A DNA stretch of 64,000 bases from Idiomarina aquatica (GTDB lineage Bacteria; Pseudomonadota; Gammaproteobacteria; Enterobacterales; Alteromonadaceae): NCBI RefSeq assembly GCF_003987185.1, contig NZ_PIPS01000001.1, positions 992,001-1,056,000 on the forward strand, in the 5' to 3' direction. Of this stretch, positions 10,051-19,800 are shown in pieces. Every line of letters begins with the position of its first letter. Position 1 is the stretch's first letter. The position numbers and the translations under genes are program-made. The notes under the pieces are model-generated. The model was not told the origin of the DNA. It worked only from the letters and a program-made list of their open reading frames with translations, and ran no database searches.

Positions 10051-10308
10051 TTAGTCAGTGATAACACTGATGTATTTACGGTTTTTGTTGCCTTTGGTTT
10101 CGAAAGAAACTTTGCCTTCTGCAGTCGCGAACAAGGTGTGGTCTTTACCCATACCTACGTTGTCGCCGGCGTGGAACTTAGTACCACGTTGACGAACAAG
10201 GATGTTGCCTGCTAATACAGACTCACCACCGAAACGCTTAACACCCAGACGTTTACTCTCTGAGTCACGACCGTTTTTGGTTGAACCACCAGCCTTTTTG
10301 TGTGCCAT
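10051..10308 (-). CDS. rpmA: 50S ribosomal protein L27
   Basis: An 85-residue ribosomal protein of the large subunit, whose N-terminus lies near the peptidyl-transferase centre. The sequence begins [19 protein letters not shown] and continues with [19 protein letters not shown], the L27 signature, and has normal length. There is no N-terminal leader peptide of the kind cleaved in Firmicutes. It follows rplU by 15 bp on the same strand and is followed by a strong terminator. Confidence 0.98.
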   Translation of the reverse strand: MAHKKAGGSTKNGRDSESKRLGVKRFGGESVLAGNILVRQRGTKFHAGDNVGMGKDHTLFATAEGKVSFETKGNKNRKYISVITD

Positions 10309-10323
10309 GTCGTTACTCCTTAA

Positions 10324-10635
10324 TTAGCTGTTGATACCAGTGATTTTCACTTCAGTGAACCACTGACGATGACCTTGTTGGCGACGAGAATGCTTACGAC
10401 GACGGAACTTGACGATTTTTACTTTATCGCCACGACCGTGGTTTACGATCTCTGCCTTAACTTTGCCACCTGATACGAACGGCGCGCCAATTTTCACGTC
10501 GCTGCCGTCAGAAACCATCAAAACCTGGTCGAACTCAACTACGTCTCCGGTAGCTGCTTCCAGTTTTTCCAGGCGGACGATTTGGCCTTCAGTCACACGG
10601 TGCTGCTTACCGCCACTTTGGAATACTGCGTACAT
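10324..10635 (-). CDS. rplU: 50S ribosomal protein L21
   Basis: A 103-residue large-subunit protein that binds 23S rRNA. The start [14 protein letters not shown] is the usual one and is preceded by GGAGATTACT; four more upstream codons are open but lack a Shine-Dalgarno. The C-terminal [14 protein letters not shown] rRNA-binding segment is present. It forms an operon with rpmA. A sigma-70-like promoter can be read 50-78 bp upstream. Confidence 0.98.
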   Translation of the reverse strand: MYAVFQSGGKQHRVTEGQIVRLEKLEAATGDVVEFDQVLMVSDGSDVKIGAPFVSGGKVKAEIVNHGRGDKVKIVKFRRRKHSRRQQGHRQWFTEVKITGINS

Positions 10636-10684
10636 AGTAATCTCCACAACCCTTATGGGTATCCAAATTTAAATCAGGGCGCGA

Positions 10685-10713
10685 ATTGTACTGAAAAGCG
10701 GAAATTAACGCAA
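10685..10713 (-). promoter_or_regulatory. Probable sigma-70 promoter of rplU-rpmA
   Basis: On the minus strand TTGCGT, a 17-bp spacer and TACAAT stand 49 bp upstream of the rplU start codon. The -35 box and spacer lie inside a hairpin (next entry). Confidence 0.7.
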
Positions 10714-10728
10714 GCGGTAATTTCCGCT
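10697..10728. terminator. 11-bp inverted repeat upstream of rplU, possible ispB-side terminator
   Basis: AGCGGAAATTA and TAATTTCCGCT form a perfect 11-bp stem around a 10-nt loop. On the minus strand the right arm is followed by TTTTC, so it could stop transcripts arriving from ispB just before the rplU promoter, whose -35 element lies in the loop. Confidence 0.55.
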
Positions 10729-11000
10729 TGGCGCCGCCTGCGGCGGCTTGCTTGGCGACTCGTGCTACGCACGTGTCTTGCCCGGCGCGGGCTCCGCCCG
10801 CTTGCCGGGCGGCGCAAAGCGCCTTGCCAAAGCGCCGTAACTTGCGCCTACGGCGCAAGGAGGCTTGTCGCGCCGAAGGCGCGACTCGCCAGGGTTTGCA
10901 AGCGCCTTCGGCGCGCCGGGCAAGTTCGCGTAGCGAACGCCGCGCAAGCTGCAAGCACCGCTTGCAGCGCCAAGCAAGCGGGCAAAGCCCGCGCCAAGCG
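10728..11000. repeat. Modular palindrome element, copy 1 (right side of rplU)
   Basis: A chain of about ten palindromes with stems of 4-7 bp and 3-nt loops, for example GCCGCC-TGC-GGCGGC, TTGCGCC-TAC-GGCGCAA, CGCGCC-GAA-GGCGCG, GTTCGC-GTA-GCGAAC, GCAAGC-ACC-GCTTGC. Modules: A 10728-10780, B 10777-10811, core C 10828-10900, D 10897-10949. Core C is present again, inverted, at 12203-12275 with 68 of 73 identical bases. No gene is seen in it. Confidence 0.9.
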
Positions 11001-11064
11001 CAACGCAGTAAGGCGTTGCGCACAAAGGACGCCAGTCCGTCGTGGGCAACCCCTTACTGCGTTG
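11001..11064. repeat. Long-loop 13-bp inverted repeat just after ispB
   Basis: CAACGCAGTAAGG and CCTTACTGCGTTG are perfect 13-bp arms separated by 38 bases, five bases beyond the ispB stop. It may fold in the ispB mRNA 3' end; no T-run follows. Confidence 0.75.
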
Positions 11065-11069
11065 TGGAA

Positions 11070-12041
11070 TTAAGCGATACGATTGACTGACAAATCAGCG
11101 AGCGCCAGCAAGGCCTGTTTGTAGTCTGAATCTGGAATATCCGCTAACGCGTCGCGCGCCTGTTGTGCCGATTCCAGCGCTTTTTCGCGGGTGTAGGTCA
11201 ACGCCCCGGTACGCTCCATCGCGGTCAAAACCGTTTGCAAATGCTCGCGTCCGTCGCCGTTTTCGATCGCGGCGCGAATCAAATTTTGCTCAGTTTCATC
11301 ACCATGCCACATAGCGTACAACAGCGGCAGCGTCGGCTTTCCTTCAGCCAGATCGTCGCCGGCATTCTTACCCATGGTTGCGGTATCCGCGGTATAATCC
11401 AGCAAATCATCGACGAGCTGAAACGCGGTACCGAGATAGCGGCCATAATCCGCCATCGACGCCGTCACATCATCATCCTGCTCGGTTAAAATGCCGGCCA
11501 ACTGCGTTGCCGCTTCAAACAGTTTCGCGGTTTTGCCGTAAATGACATTAAAGTAGCGTGCTTCGGTGGTATCAGGATCATTGCAGTTCATTAACTGCAG
11601 TACTTCACCTTCGGCGATGATATTGGTGGCATCGGCCAAAATACTGAGGATTTTCAGCGAGTCCAGCTGCACCATCATCTGGAAGGCACGGGTGTAAAGA
11701 AAATCACCCACCAGTACTGAGGCTTCATTGCCAAATACTGCGTTGGCGGTTTTGCGTCCGCGCCGCAGTTCGGATTCGTCCACTACGTCATCGTGCAACA
11801 AAGTTGCGGTATGAATAAATTCGATGATGGCGGCCAGCTTTTGATGATCGTTGCCCTGATACCCAAGGGCTCGGGCGGCGAGTACGGTCAACAAGGGACG
11901 GAGTCGTTTACCGCCGCTGTTAACGATGTACATGCCAAGTTGGTTGATTAGGGCAACATCTGATGTTAGCTGTTCACCGATCAGCGCGTTAACCCCAAGC
12001 ATGTCGTCTTTGGCTAACGCGTTAATGGACTGCATATCCAT
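11070..12041 (-). CDS. ispB: Octaprenyl (polyprenyl) diphosphate synthase
   Basis: A 323-residue trans-prenyltransferase that makes the ubiquinone side chain by adding IPP units to farnesyl diphosphate. Both Asp-rich motifs are visible: LLHDDVVDESELRRG and LVDDLLDYTAD, plus the GGKRLRPLL segment that binds pyrophosphate. Start could be M1 or M3 (MQSINALAKDDM); neither has a strong Shine-Dalgarno. In E. coli and many relatives ispB is divergent from rplU, but here it has the same orientation as rplU and is bounded on both sides by copies of a palindromic element, which suggests a local inversion. Confidence 0.96.
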   Translation of the reverse strand: MDMQSINALAKDDMLGVNALIGEQLTSDVALINQLGMYIVNSGGKRLRPLLTVLAARALGYQGNDHQKLAAIIEFIHTATLLHDDVVDESELRRGRKTANAVFGNEASVLVGDFLYTRAFQMMVQLDSLKILSILADATNIIAEGEVLQLMNCNDPDTTEARYFNVIYGKTAKLFEAATQLAGILTEQDDDVTASMADYGRYLGTAFQLVDDLLDYTADTATMGKNAGDDLAEGKPTLPLLYAMWHGDETEQNLIRAAIENGDGREHLQTVLTAMERTGALTYTREKALESAQQARDALADIPDSDYKQALLALADLSVNRIA

Positions 12042-12109
12042 GGTAGCTATCTGTTTTTACAAAATTTAACGGAAGCGCCATGCTACATCATTTTTACAAT
12101 AAGCGCTAG

Positions 12110-12377
12110 GCGCCACCTTCGGCGGTTTGCTCGGCGTTACGTGCTTCGCCGTACCTTGCCCGGCGCGGGCTCCGCCCGCTTGCTGGGCGCGCCGTAGGCG
12201 CTTGTAAACCCCAGCGAGTCGCGCCTGTGGCGCGACAAGCCTCCTTGCGCCGTAGGCGCAAGTTACGGCGCTTTGCTGCAAGCGCCTTCGGCGCGCCAGG
12301 CAAGTTCGCGGAGCGGACGCCGAGCAAGACACGGCGAAGCACGTGTCGCCAGGCAAGCCGCCGCAGGCGGCGCCAGG
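12110..12377. repeat. Modular palindrome element, copy 2 (between ispB and mdh)
   Basis: The second copy of the element found at 10728-11000. It holds module B (12155-12189) and D (12277-12329) in the same direction as copy 1, but core C (12203-12275) and end module A (12325-12377) inverted. Stems include TCGCGCC-TGT-GGCGCGA, TTGCGCC-GTA-GGCGCAA and GCCGCC-GCA-GGCGGC. With the mdh terminator it fills the 380-bp ispB-mdh gap; I see no gene there. Confidence 0.9.
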
Positions 12378-12380
12378 CAT

Positions 12381-12410
12381 AAAAAAACCGCGCCGAAGCG
12401 CGGTTTTTTT
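12381..12410. terminator. Intrinsic terminator after mdh
   Basis: AAAAAAACCGCGCCGAAGCGCGG followed by TTTTTTT: a GC stem with flanking A/T runs, 13 bp downstream of the mdh stop on the minus strand; usable in both directions. Confidence 0.92.
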
Positions 12411-12422
12411 GGCGACACCCGA

Positions 12423-13352
12423 TTAAACGAAATCGATGCCTTTTTGAATATCGCTCTTGAGGCCATCCAGCATCTCATCCATGCATTGCTTCTCGAATGC
12501 ACTCAGCTCGCCGTAAGGCAACACTTCTTCGACGCCATTTTTACCCAGACGTACTGGCTGTGCGAAGAAAGTCGCGTGGTCACCTGGACCTTCAACGTAG
12601 GTGCACTCGACGGTTTCCTGACCTTGTAAGCCTTTCACCAGCGATAAGCAGAAGCGTGCTGCCGCCTGACCCATTGACAAGGTCGCTGAACCACCGCCTG
12701 CTTTCGCTTCAACCACTTCGGTACCGGCGTTTTGAATACGATGCGTCAGATCGTTAATTTCTTGCTCGGTAAACTCAACACCTTCTACCTGAGACAGCAA
12801 TGGCAGAATCGTCGTACCGCTGTGACCACCGATAACCGGTACCGTCACGTTAGCCGGGTTAAGGCCACGCAATTCCGCGACGAACGCTTCCGAGCGGATA
12901 ACGTCCAACGTAGTAACACCAAACAACTTGCGCTTATCGTAGCAACCGTTTTGCTTCAGTACTTCAGCAGCGATAGGAACTGTGGTGTTAACCGGGTTAG
13001 TGATGATACCCACACAAGCGTCCGGGCAATTATCAGCAACGCCCTGCACCAGGTTTTTCACGATGCCTGCGTTCATGTTAAACAAGTCTGAACGATCCAT
13101 ACCCGGCTTACGGGGAACACCGGCTGGAATCAATACGATGTCACTGCCCACCAACGCTGATGCCAGATCGTCTTTACCGAAACCGGTCACTTTAACGTCG
13201 GTCGGGATGTGGCTCAGGTCTACAGCAACACCCGGAACGACCGGTGCTACGTCATATAAAGATAACTCAGAACCTGCTGGTAATTGAGTTTTAAGAAGTA
13301 ATGACAATGCCTGGCCGATACCACCGGCCGCACCTAATACGGCTACTTTCAT
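12423..13352 (-). CDS. mdh: Malate dehydrogenase (NAD)
   Basis: A 309-residue TCA-cycle enzyme converting malate and oxaloacetate. The NAD-binding loop [10 protein letters not shown] is at the N-terminus, the substrate-loop Arg pair is in [14 protein letters not shown], and the catalytic His lies in [14 protein letters not shown] choose the ATG preceded by GGAG at 6 nt, giving [10 protein letters not shown], rather than the ATG four codons earlier. The gene is divergent from argR with about 160 bp between them, the arrangement known from E. coli. A possible ARG box lies in this gap. Confidence 0.97.
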   Translation of the reverse strand: MKVAVLGAAGGIGQALSLLLKTQLPAGSELSLYDVAPVVPGVAVDLSHIPTDVKVTGFGKDDLASALVGSDIVLIPAGVPRKPGMDRSDLFNMNAGIVKNLVQGVADNCPDACVGIITNPVNTTVPIAAEVLKQNGCYDKRKLFGVTTLDVIRSEAFVAELRGLNPANVTVPVIGGHSGTTILPLLSQVEGVEFTEQEINDLTHRIQNAGTEVVEAKAGGGSATLSMGQAAARFCLSLVKGLQGQETVECTYVEGPGDHATFFAQPVRLGKNGVEEVLPYGELSAFEKQCMDEMLDGLKSDIQKGIDFV

Positions 13353-13393
13353 CTCAGACTCCATTTGACTGTTTGATAAGGTACTGCATAAGC

Positions 13394-13411
13394 ATAGAAT
13401 AGTTATGCAAT
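13394..13411. promoter_or_regulatory. Candidate ARG box in the mdh-argR intergenic region
   Basis: ATAGAATAGTTATGCAAT agrees with the E. coli-type consensus TNTGAATWWWWATTCANW at 12 of 16 fixed positions. It lies between the divergent mdh and argR genes, where ArgR autoregulation is expected. A larger imperfect palindrome, TGCATAA…TTATGCA, overlaps it. Confidence 0.5.
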
Positions 13412-13510
13412 ATTTGGCGCAAAACTGTACTCTAATAGGGTTAAAATTACAAATTTAGCCGCGGCTGGTTACCCACCAACCCGGTACCGCAAACCTGGAA
13501 CACAAGACTT

Positions 13511-13984
13511 ATGACCAAAGCAGATTTACTGGATGCGTTCAAAGCATTACTCAAAGAAGAACGCTATGGCTCACAAACGGAAATTGTCGATGCCCTTAAA
13601 GCACAGGGATTTACTAATGTCAGTCAGTCAAAAGTCTCACGCATGCTGAGCAAACACGGCGCTGTTCGCACCCGCAATGCTAAGCAGGAGATGGTTTACT
13701 GTTTACCCGCTGAGATTAGCGTACCTTCAGCCAAAGCACCATTAAATCAGCTTGTATTGGATATTCAGCATAATGATGTAATGGTGATCATCCGTACCAG
13801 CCCGGGCGCGGCACAGTTGATCGCGCGGCTGTTGGATTCGGTGGGGAAAAAAGAAGGCGTATTGGGCACGATTGCCGGTGACGATACCATCTTTATCGCA
13901 CCGTTAAAGGTGTCGGAAATTGACTTTACCTTGACCAAAGTCAAAGAGTTGTTTGCCACTCATTCGGTGGTGTCAGAATCCTGA
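13511..13984 (+). CDS. argR: Arginine repressor
   Basis: A 157-residue hexameric repressor. The N-terminal winged-helix domain contains [20 protein letters not shown], which is the recognition region, and the C-terminal domain has the arginine-binding/oligomerisation segment [14 protein letters not shown] and [11 protein letters not shown]. It represses arginine biosynthesis with L-arginine as corepressor. It is divergent from mdh; a candidate ARG box in the gap suggests autoregulation. Its last 25 bp overlap the tail of the convergent peroxidase gene. Confidence 0.97.
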   Translation: MTKADLLDAFKALLKEERYGSQTEIVDALKAQGFTNVSQSKVSRMLSKHGAVRTRNAKQEMVYCLPAEISVPSAKAPLNQLVLDIQHNDVMVIIRTSPGAAQLIARLLDSVGKKEGVLGTIAGDDTIFIAPLKVSEIDFTLTKVKELFATHSVVSES

Positions 13985-14925
13985 CGCGAGTCGGTCTGTA
14001 TCGCGTAGCGATAACGTTTTAAAAAATCCGGGGACGGGACGAAAAAGCTGGCGTTGGTGACGGCCTGAGTGTAGTCCAGCAAGGGGTCATAATGCCCCTG
14101 TTCGTCTTCGTAGTAGCGTTCTTTAAGCCAGTCGATAACGGTTTTGGGCTGGTTGCTAAAATACATACCGAGCAGCCCTTGTTCACGCAGGTCGCCCCAG
14201 GGCATGTTTTGTCGTAACAAGGCTACCGGTTGCTCGTCAGCGCCCAGCAAACGAGTTTTAGCGGCGTGTGTAACCCCTTCAATTTCGGCCTCCGCTAAGC
14301 GCTCACCGGATACTTTATCGCGCCCCATGATTTGTTGCTGCCGTTCAGGTCCTAGGTGGTCCCAGCGCCTGAGATCGTGACGAAATTTTTGCAGAAACAA
14401 ATAGCTGCCACCGGCAAACTCCGCATCCATGTCCGGGTCGAGCAGCGCAACGGCGCGCTTGCGTAAGCCCCGAGGATTATCGGGCGCATCAATGAAGCCG
14501 GTCAGGTCTCGGCCATCCAGATAACGAAAGGTACGCAACTGCTCAACCACTTCGACATCATAACCTAACCACTCGAGCAGGGTCCGCCCGGCCAGGTAAT
14601 TGGCGTCAAATCGATCGGAGCGGATCTGCAATAATAAGTCGTAAGGCTGTCGTGGTGCTTCACGGTCGCCCTGCGACAGCTCCGGGAAACGGCGTAAATA
14701 AACCGGTTTCTGCTCCGGATAGACGACATCCCAATAATCGGCCCCTACGGCGACAAAGCCGTTCAGCATCGATTCGGAAAAGCGATCATCAAGTTCGCTG
14801 ATGATGTCCGGAATGCGCGCCAGCTTGCCACGCACCGCATCAACGTCATCTGTCATTACGTTGCAGAATAAGGTTAAACCATGCAGATTAGGTTCGGCAC
14901 AAACGCCGGATTGTGCTTTTAGCAA
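13960..14925 (-). CDS. DyP-type (YfeX-like) heme peroxidase
   Basis: A 321-residue heme peroxidase of the dye-decolorising family. The signature is [11 protein letters not shown] around residues 143-153, with the catalytic Asp146 kept but Ala in the position where the family motif GxxDG has Gly. The likely proximal heme ligand is the His in GVTHAAK (about 220), and the distal Arg is in LLRQNMPWG (about 238). There is no Tat or Sec signal, so it should be cytoplasmic. The C-terminus overlaps argR on the opposite strand. The physiological substrate is unknown. Confidence 0.88.
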   Translation of the reverse strand: MLKAQSGVCAEPNLHGLTLFCNVMTDDVDAVRGKLARIPDIISELDDRFSESMLNGFVAVGADYWDVVYPEQKPVYLRRFPELSQGDREAPRQPYDLLLQIRSDRFDANYLAGRTLLEWLGYDVEVVEQLRTFRYLDGRDLTGFIDAPDNPRGLRKRAVALLDPDMDAEFAGGSYLFLQKFRHDLRRWDHLGPERQQQIMGRDKVSGERLAEAEIEGVTHAAKTRLLGADEQPVALLRQNMPWGDLREQGLLGMYFSNQPKTVIDWLKERYYEDEQGHYDPLLDYTQAVTNASFFVPSPDFLKRYRYAIQTDSRQDSDTTE

Positions 14926-15058
14926 AGTTGACCCCGTTGTTGTTGTTTTTAGGCCGCCGTTTGAGACATTTGGCGTGCTTTTTCGGTTCTTTTACATTGC
15001 CGCGAACTGCAGGCATTATAGAATGCCTTTATTTAATATTGCTTCGCAAGGAAAAATC

Positions 15059-16816
15059 ATGCGCAAAACGATCATTGCTTTAGCGATTCTGTCACTGACT
15101 TCGTGTGCCAGTCAGACGGACGCGCCAAATCAACGGACTACGACCAACAATAGCGCGGTTGCGGCCAGCTCACAAACTCAACAGTTTAAACAATTGGCTG
15201 ACACCATTTGGGAAGCACTTTCGGCACCACACAAAACCGCGCTGCCGGATATGTCGCCAGACGCGTTAAAGCAACGCTTCGAGCGCCATCAAACATGGCT
15301 TAAACAACTCGATGCCATCGATGTCGCACAGCTTGATAAGCAGGATCGTATTAATCACGCCATGATCCATTATGCATTGAAAAACCGTGTCGATGAGTAC
15401 CGGTTTAATGCGCACCTGATGCCGCTAACCGCCGAGGGCTCATTTCACAGTTCACTGGCGTTTATGCCGGGCTATACCCGTTTTAACAGCGAACAAGATT
15501 ATCGCGACTACCTTGCCAAACTCGGCACCATCGAACGTTACATGGCGCAACAGACCAACTGGCTGCGGCAGGCCATCGAGCAAGGCTATACTCAGCCTAA
15601 AGCAGCCATGGCCGGCTTTGAAGAAAGTATCCTTGCGTACATCGTACAAGATCCGACAGCCAGCGTTTATTACGACCCGTTCCAGCAGCAGCCGACGTTT
15701 ATTGATGACAGCACCTGGGCCGATTTACAACAACAAGCCGCCACCATCATTGATGACCAAATCATGCCGGCTTACGACGATTACTTTACCTTCATGGTCA
15801 GTGAGTACTTACCAAGTGCTCGTGAATCCGTCGGTGCCAGCGAGCTGCCAAACGGTGATGCCTTCTATAAAAACCGCATTGAACATTACACCACCACCGA
15901 CTTGAGTGCGGAAGAAATTCATAACATCGGTTTGCAGGAAGTTGCCCGTATTCGTGCTGAAATGTTGCGCGTGATCGAAGAAACCGGCTTTGACGGCGAC
16001 TTTGATGACTTTGTTCATTTCCTGCGTACCGACGAGCAGTTCTATCCAAAGTCCGCAGAAGAATTGCTGCGCTATGCCGCCTGGATCGCCAAAAAAATGG
16101 ACGGCGAACTGCCCAAACTGTTTAAAACGCTGCCACGCAAGCCTTATGGTATTGCTCCGGTGCCGGAAGAAATCGCACCCAAATACACCACCGGTCGCTA
16201 TTCAGGCACCAACCGCGATGACCGCGCCGGTTTTTATTGGGTTAACACCTATGCCCTGGACCGTCGCCCGTTGTATCAGATGGAAGCGTTGACCTTACAC
16301 GAGGCGGTGCCGGGTCATCATTTGCAGAATGCACTGGCCGGCGAACTGGAGGGGTTACCTGAATACCGTCAACAGACCTATATCTCAGCCTTCGGTGAGG
16401 GCTGGGGGCTGTATTCGGAGTATCTGGGGCTGGAAGCGGGCTTTTATCAGGACCCCTACAGCAACTTTGGTCGTCTGAGTTATGAGATGTGGCGCGCGGC
16501 GCGACTGGTGGTGGATACCGGTATGCACGCGATGGGCTGGAGCCGTGAGCGGGCGATTGAGTTTATGGCCAATAACACGGCGTTGTCCTTGCATAACGTA
16601 ACGACCGAGATTGATCGTTACATTACGTGGCCGGCGCAGGCGTTGTCATACAAGCTGGGTGAGTTAACCATTAAGCGCTTACGAGCCGAGGCTGAGCAGC
16701 AATTGGGGGCTGACTTTGATCTGCGTGAGTTCCACGATGCGATTCTGGAGAATGGCAGCGTGCCGCTGGACATTCTCGAGGCTCACATCAATGACTGGAT
16801 CAACCAGCAACGCTAG
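15059..16816 (+). CDS. DUF885 family lipoprotein, probable metallopeptidase
   Basis: A 585-residue protein starting MRKTIIALAILSLTSCAS, whose lipobox LTSC marks it as a lipoprotein. I place the start at the ATG preceded by AAGGA, not at the earlier in-frame ATGs that would precede the signal peptide. The DUF885 core motif HEAVPGHHLQNAL is present near residue 417, with a downstream FGEGWGLYSEYLG segment; this resembles a gluzincin-like zinc site (HExxxHH), so a peptidase role in the envelope is inferred. It stands alone, upstream of a convergent RND pump. Confidence 0.85.
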   Translation: MRKTIIALAILSLTSCASQTDAPNQRTTTNNSAVAASSQTQQFKQLADTIWEALSAPHKTALPDMSPDALKQRFERHQTWLKQLDAIDVAQLDKQDRINHAMIHYALKNRVDEYRFNAHLMPLTAEGSFHSSLAFMPGYTRFNSEQDYRDYLAKLGTIERYMAQQTNWLRQAIEQGYTQPKAAMAGFEESILAYIVQDPTASVYYDPFQQQPTFIDDSTWADLQQQAATIIDDQIMPAYDDYFTFMVSEYLPSARESVGASELPNGDAFYKNRIEHYTTTDLSAEEIHNIGLQEVARIRAEMLRVIEETGFDGDFDDFVHFLRTDEQFYPKSAEELLRYAAWIAKKMDGELPKLFKTLPRKPYGIAPVPEEIAPKYTTGRYSGTNRDDRAGFYWVNTYALDRRPLYQMEALTLHEAVPGHHLQNALAGELEGLPEYRQQTYISAFGEGWGLYSEYLGLEAGFYQDPYSNFGRLSYEMWRAARLVVDTGMHAMGWSRERAIEFMANNTALSLHNVTTEIDRYITWPAQALSYKLGELTIKRLRAEAEQQLGADFDLREFHDAILENGSVPLDILEAHINDWINQQR

Positions 16817-16838
16817 ACGCCGTCGGCGGCGCCTAGCG
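16811..16838. terminator. Convergent-gene hairpin holding both stop codons
   Basis: CGCTAG and CTAGCG pair around an inner CGCC-GTC-GGCG palindrome. The TAG of the DUF885 gene and the TAG of the RND permease both lie in the outer stem. No T-run; barrier or weak terminator. Confidence 0.5.
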
Positions 16839-19800
16839 CTTGGGTGAAGCGATGAGCGCGTACATCACCGGTACCACGATGAGCGTCAGTACCGTCGCAA
16901 ACCCAAGGCCAAACATGATCACCGTCGCCATACTGGCAAAGAAGTCATCAAATAACAGCGGTAGCATCCCCAGAATTGTGGTTGCTGCCGCCATCGCAAC
17001 CGGACGAACGCGGCTGACCGACGCATCCACCAACGCCTGATGCGGCGGTTTACCCTCGCCCAGCTCAACATTCACCTGCTCCAGCAAAACCACGCCGTTC
17101 TTGATCAGCATCCCCGACAAACTCAAGAAGCCAAGTAACGCCATAAAACCAAACGGCTTATCCAACAGCAACAGGCCTGCTGTCACCCCCACAATCGACA
17201 ACGGTACTGTCGTCCACAACACCACCGCCAGGCGAGCGGAATTGAACAACAACACCGTGATGATAAACATCACCAAAAATCCCAGCGGTAACGAGCTGAA
17301 CAGCGCCGTCTGAGCCTTATTTGACGCCTCGTGCTGACCTCCCCAGGACAGTTCATAACCCAGCGGCAGCGACAGCGCCTCAATCTGCGGACGGACCCGT
17401 TCAAATACCGCTGTGGCGGTTTCCTCACCCAGTACATCATGATCAGCCATCACCGTCAGCGTGCGTTTGCGATCACGGCGTAAAATTAAGGCGTCCTCCC
17501 ACTCTACGTCTATGCGCTGTACCACCTGCGCCAACGGCAAAAAGCGATCCATGACTGGACTGTATATCTGCAGTTCCTGCCAGTTATCCAGATCCACTCG
17601 TTCGCTGGCCGGAGCCCGCGAGACAATAGGCAGTAAATCGGTGCCATCACGGTACAAGCCGACCTGGCGACCAACAAAGTTGGTCCGCAGCAGATCATTA
17701 ACGTCCTGTTTGGTAATACCCAGTCGCCGTGCCGCCGACTCATCAAAACGCGGCCTTAGCAACTTAGTTTTGTTGCGCCAGTCATGACGAATATTCATGG
17801 CGCCCGGATCCTTGGCCAGAATCGCTTCGATCTGCGTCGCAATCTCACGTAATACTGCCGGTTCTGAACCACTGATGCGCGCTTCGATTTTGGCCGGCGT
17901 CGCCGGTCCAATTTCGACTCGAATCAGTTTATCTTCCACCTGAGGATGAGCGACCCGGATGTGTTCACGGACATTGGCCATGATCTGCTCCATGGCGTCC
18001 TTATCCTGAGCTCGCACAATTAACTGTGCATAACTTTCGTACGCTTTTTCGACCAGATAGGTCAAGGTAAAACGCGGTGCGCCCTGACCGACGGTTGTGG
18101 ACACCGAAACCACCTGCGGCTGCGCCAGCAGGTATTGTTCCAGGCGCTTGGAGTCCTGTGCCGTGGTGCGAATATCGGTACCTTGCGGATACCAGAGGTC
18201 AACGTAGAACATCGGCGTCGTCGACGGTGGAAAAAACGCTTGTTTAACTTGCTTAAAGCCGGCTGCGGATACCACCAACAGTGCCAGCATCAATAACATG
18301 GTAAACACTTTGTGCCGCAGACAGGCTTCCAGCACACGTCGATAAACGCGATACACCGGATGGTCGAAGACATCACTGTTACCATCACCACTGATGTCCT
18401 TTTTGGAATACAGCCGGTCCGCTAAAAATGGGATCAATATCAGTGCCGTAATCCAACTTAACAACAGCGAAATCAGCAACACCCAAAACAAACTGCCGGC
18501 AAATTCGCCGGTCGCATCCGCTGACAGACCAATCGGCGCAAACGCAATGATACCAATCACCGTACCACCCAACAGCGCCCATTGATTCTGTTTCACGGTG
18601 ATCACCGCGGCCTGCAGTTTTGATTGCCCGCGGCGCATGCCCACCACAATGCCATCGGCGATCACAATGGCATTATCAACCAACATCCCCAGCGCAATGA
18701 TCAACGCCCCCAGGGATACCCGTTGCAGGTTGATCGAAAACACGTTCATGAAGATGAAGGTACCCAGCACCGTCAACAACAATACCGTGCCGATCAACAG
18801 ACCACTGCGAAACCCCATGGTTACCAGCAACGCGATAATAACGATCGCGACCGCTTCGACCAAGTTCAGCAGAAAGTCATTGACCGAGTTTTCGACCGCA
18901 TGCGGCTGATCGTAGATGCGTTCCAACTGCATCCCGATGGGTTGCGCATAGCTCAGCTCATCCAGCTTTGCCTGAATGCGCTCGCCGACCTCCACGACAT
19001 TCACGTTATCGGCAAAAGACAGCCCCAGCCATACCGATGGCAGACCGTTAAAACGCACCACCTGCTGGGGAATTTCCTCTACCGTTCGATAGATTGCGGC
19101 AACATCCCGCAGGTAAATGCGTTCGTCGGCACCGGGATTTGATATCACTAAATTGGCCAACTCCTCCACCGACTCAAACTCACCACTGGTGGCGATGCGG
19201 AACGCTTCGTCTTCGATGGTTACGCGACCGGCATCGGCCACCGTATTTTGCGTGGTCAATAAGTTGGCGATGCGAGCCGGAGGAATGCCCACGTTTGACA
19301 GTTTCGCCCGCGACACTTCAACCACCACCTGCTCTTGTTGCTCACCGGTTGCCACCACTTTACCGACGCCTTCAACCAGCACCAATTCGCGGCGCAGAAA
19401 ATCCGCATAATGTTCAATGTCATGATAGGAGTAACCCTCGCCGGTGATCGCCAGTAGCACCCCATAAACATCGGCAAAATCATCACGCACCATCGGTTGC
19501 TGAGTGCCCGGCGGCAAACGGCGGCTGGCATCACCGACTTTACGGCGCAATTCATCCCAGATTTGCTCCAGGTCATCGGCACGGTAAATCGATTTCATCT
19601 CCACCGTAATCTGCGACAGTCCCGGCTTGGAAATCGAACGCACATGATCAACGTAACTGAGTTCCTGAATCGCATTCTCGAGCGGGTAACTGACCTCTTC
19701 CTCAACCTGTTGCGCCGATGCGCCGGGGTATTGGGTAATCACCATCGCCTGCTTGATGGTGAACTTAGGATCTTCCAGCCGGCCTAACTGCGTCAGACTG

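Noticed and set aside
10607-11090. Arg/Ala/Cys-rich ORFs in both strands of the palindrome element beside rplU
   Set aside because: Open frames result from high GC palindromes; no similarity, no Shine-Dalgarno, and they exist in several frames at once.
12066-12502. ORFs in the second palindrome element, one running into mdh
   Set aside because: Same reason; sequence resembles the ORFs of the first copy because the DNA is repeated.
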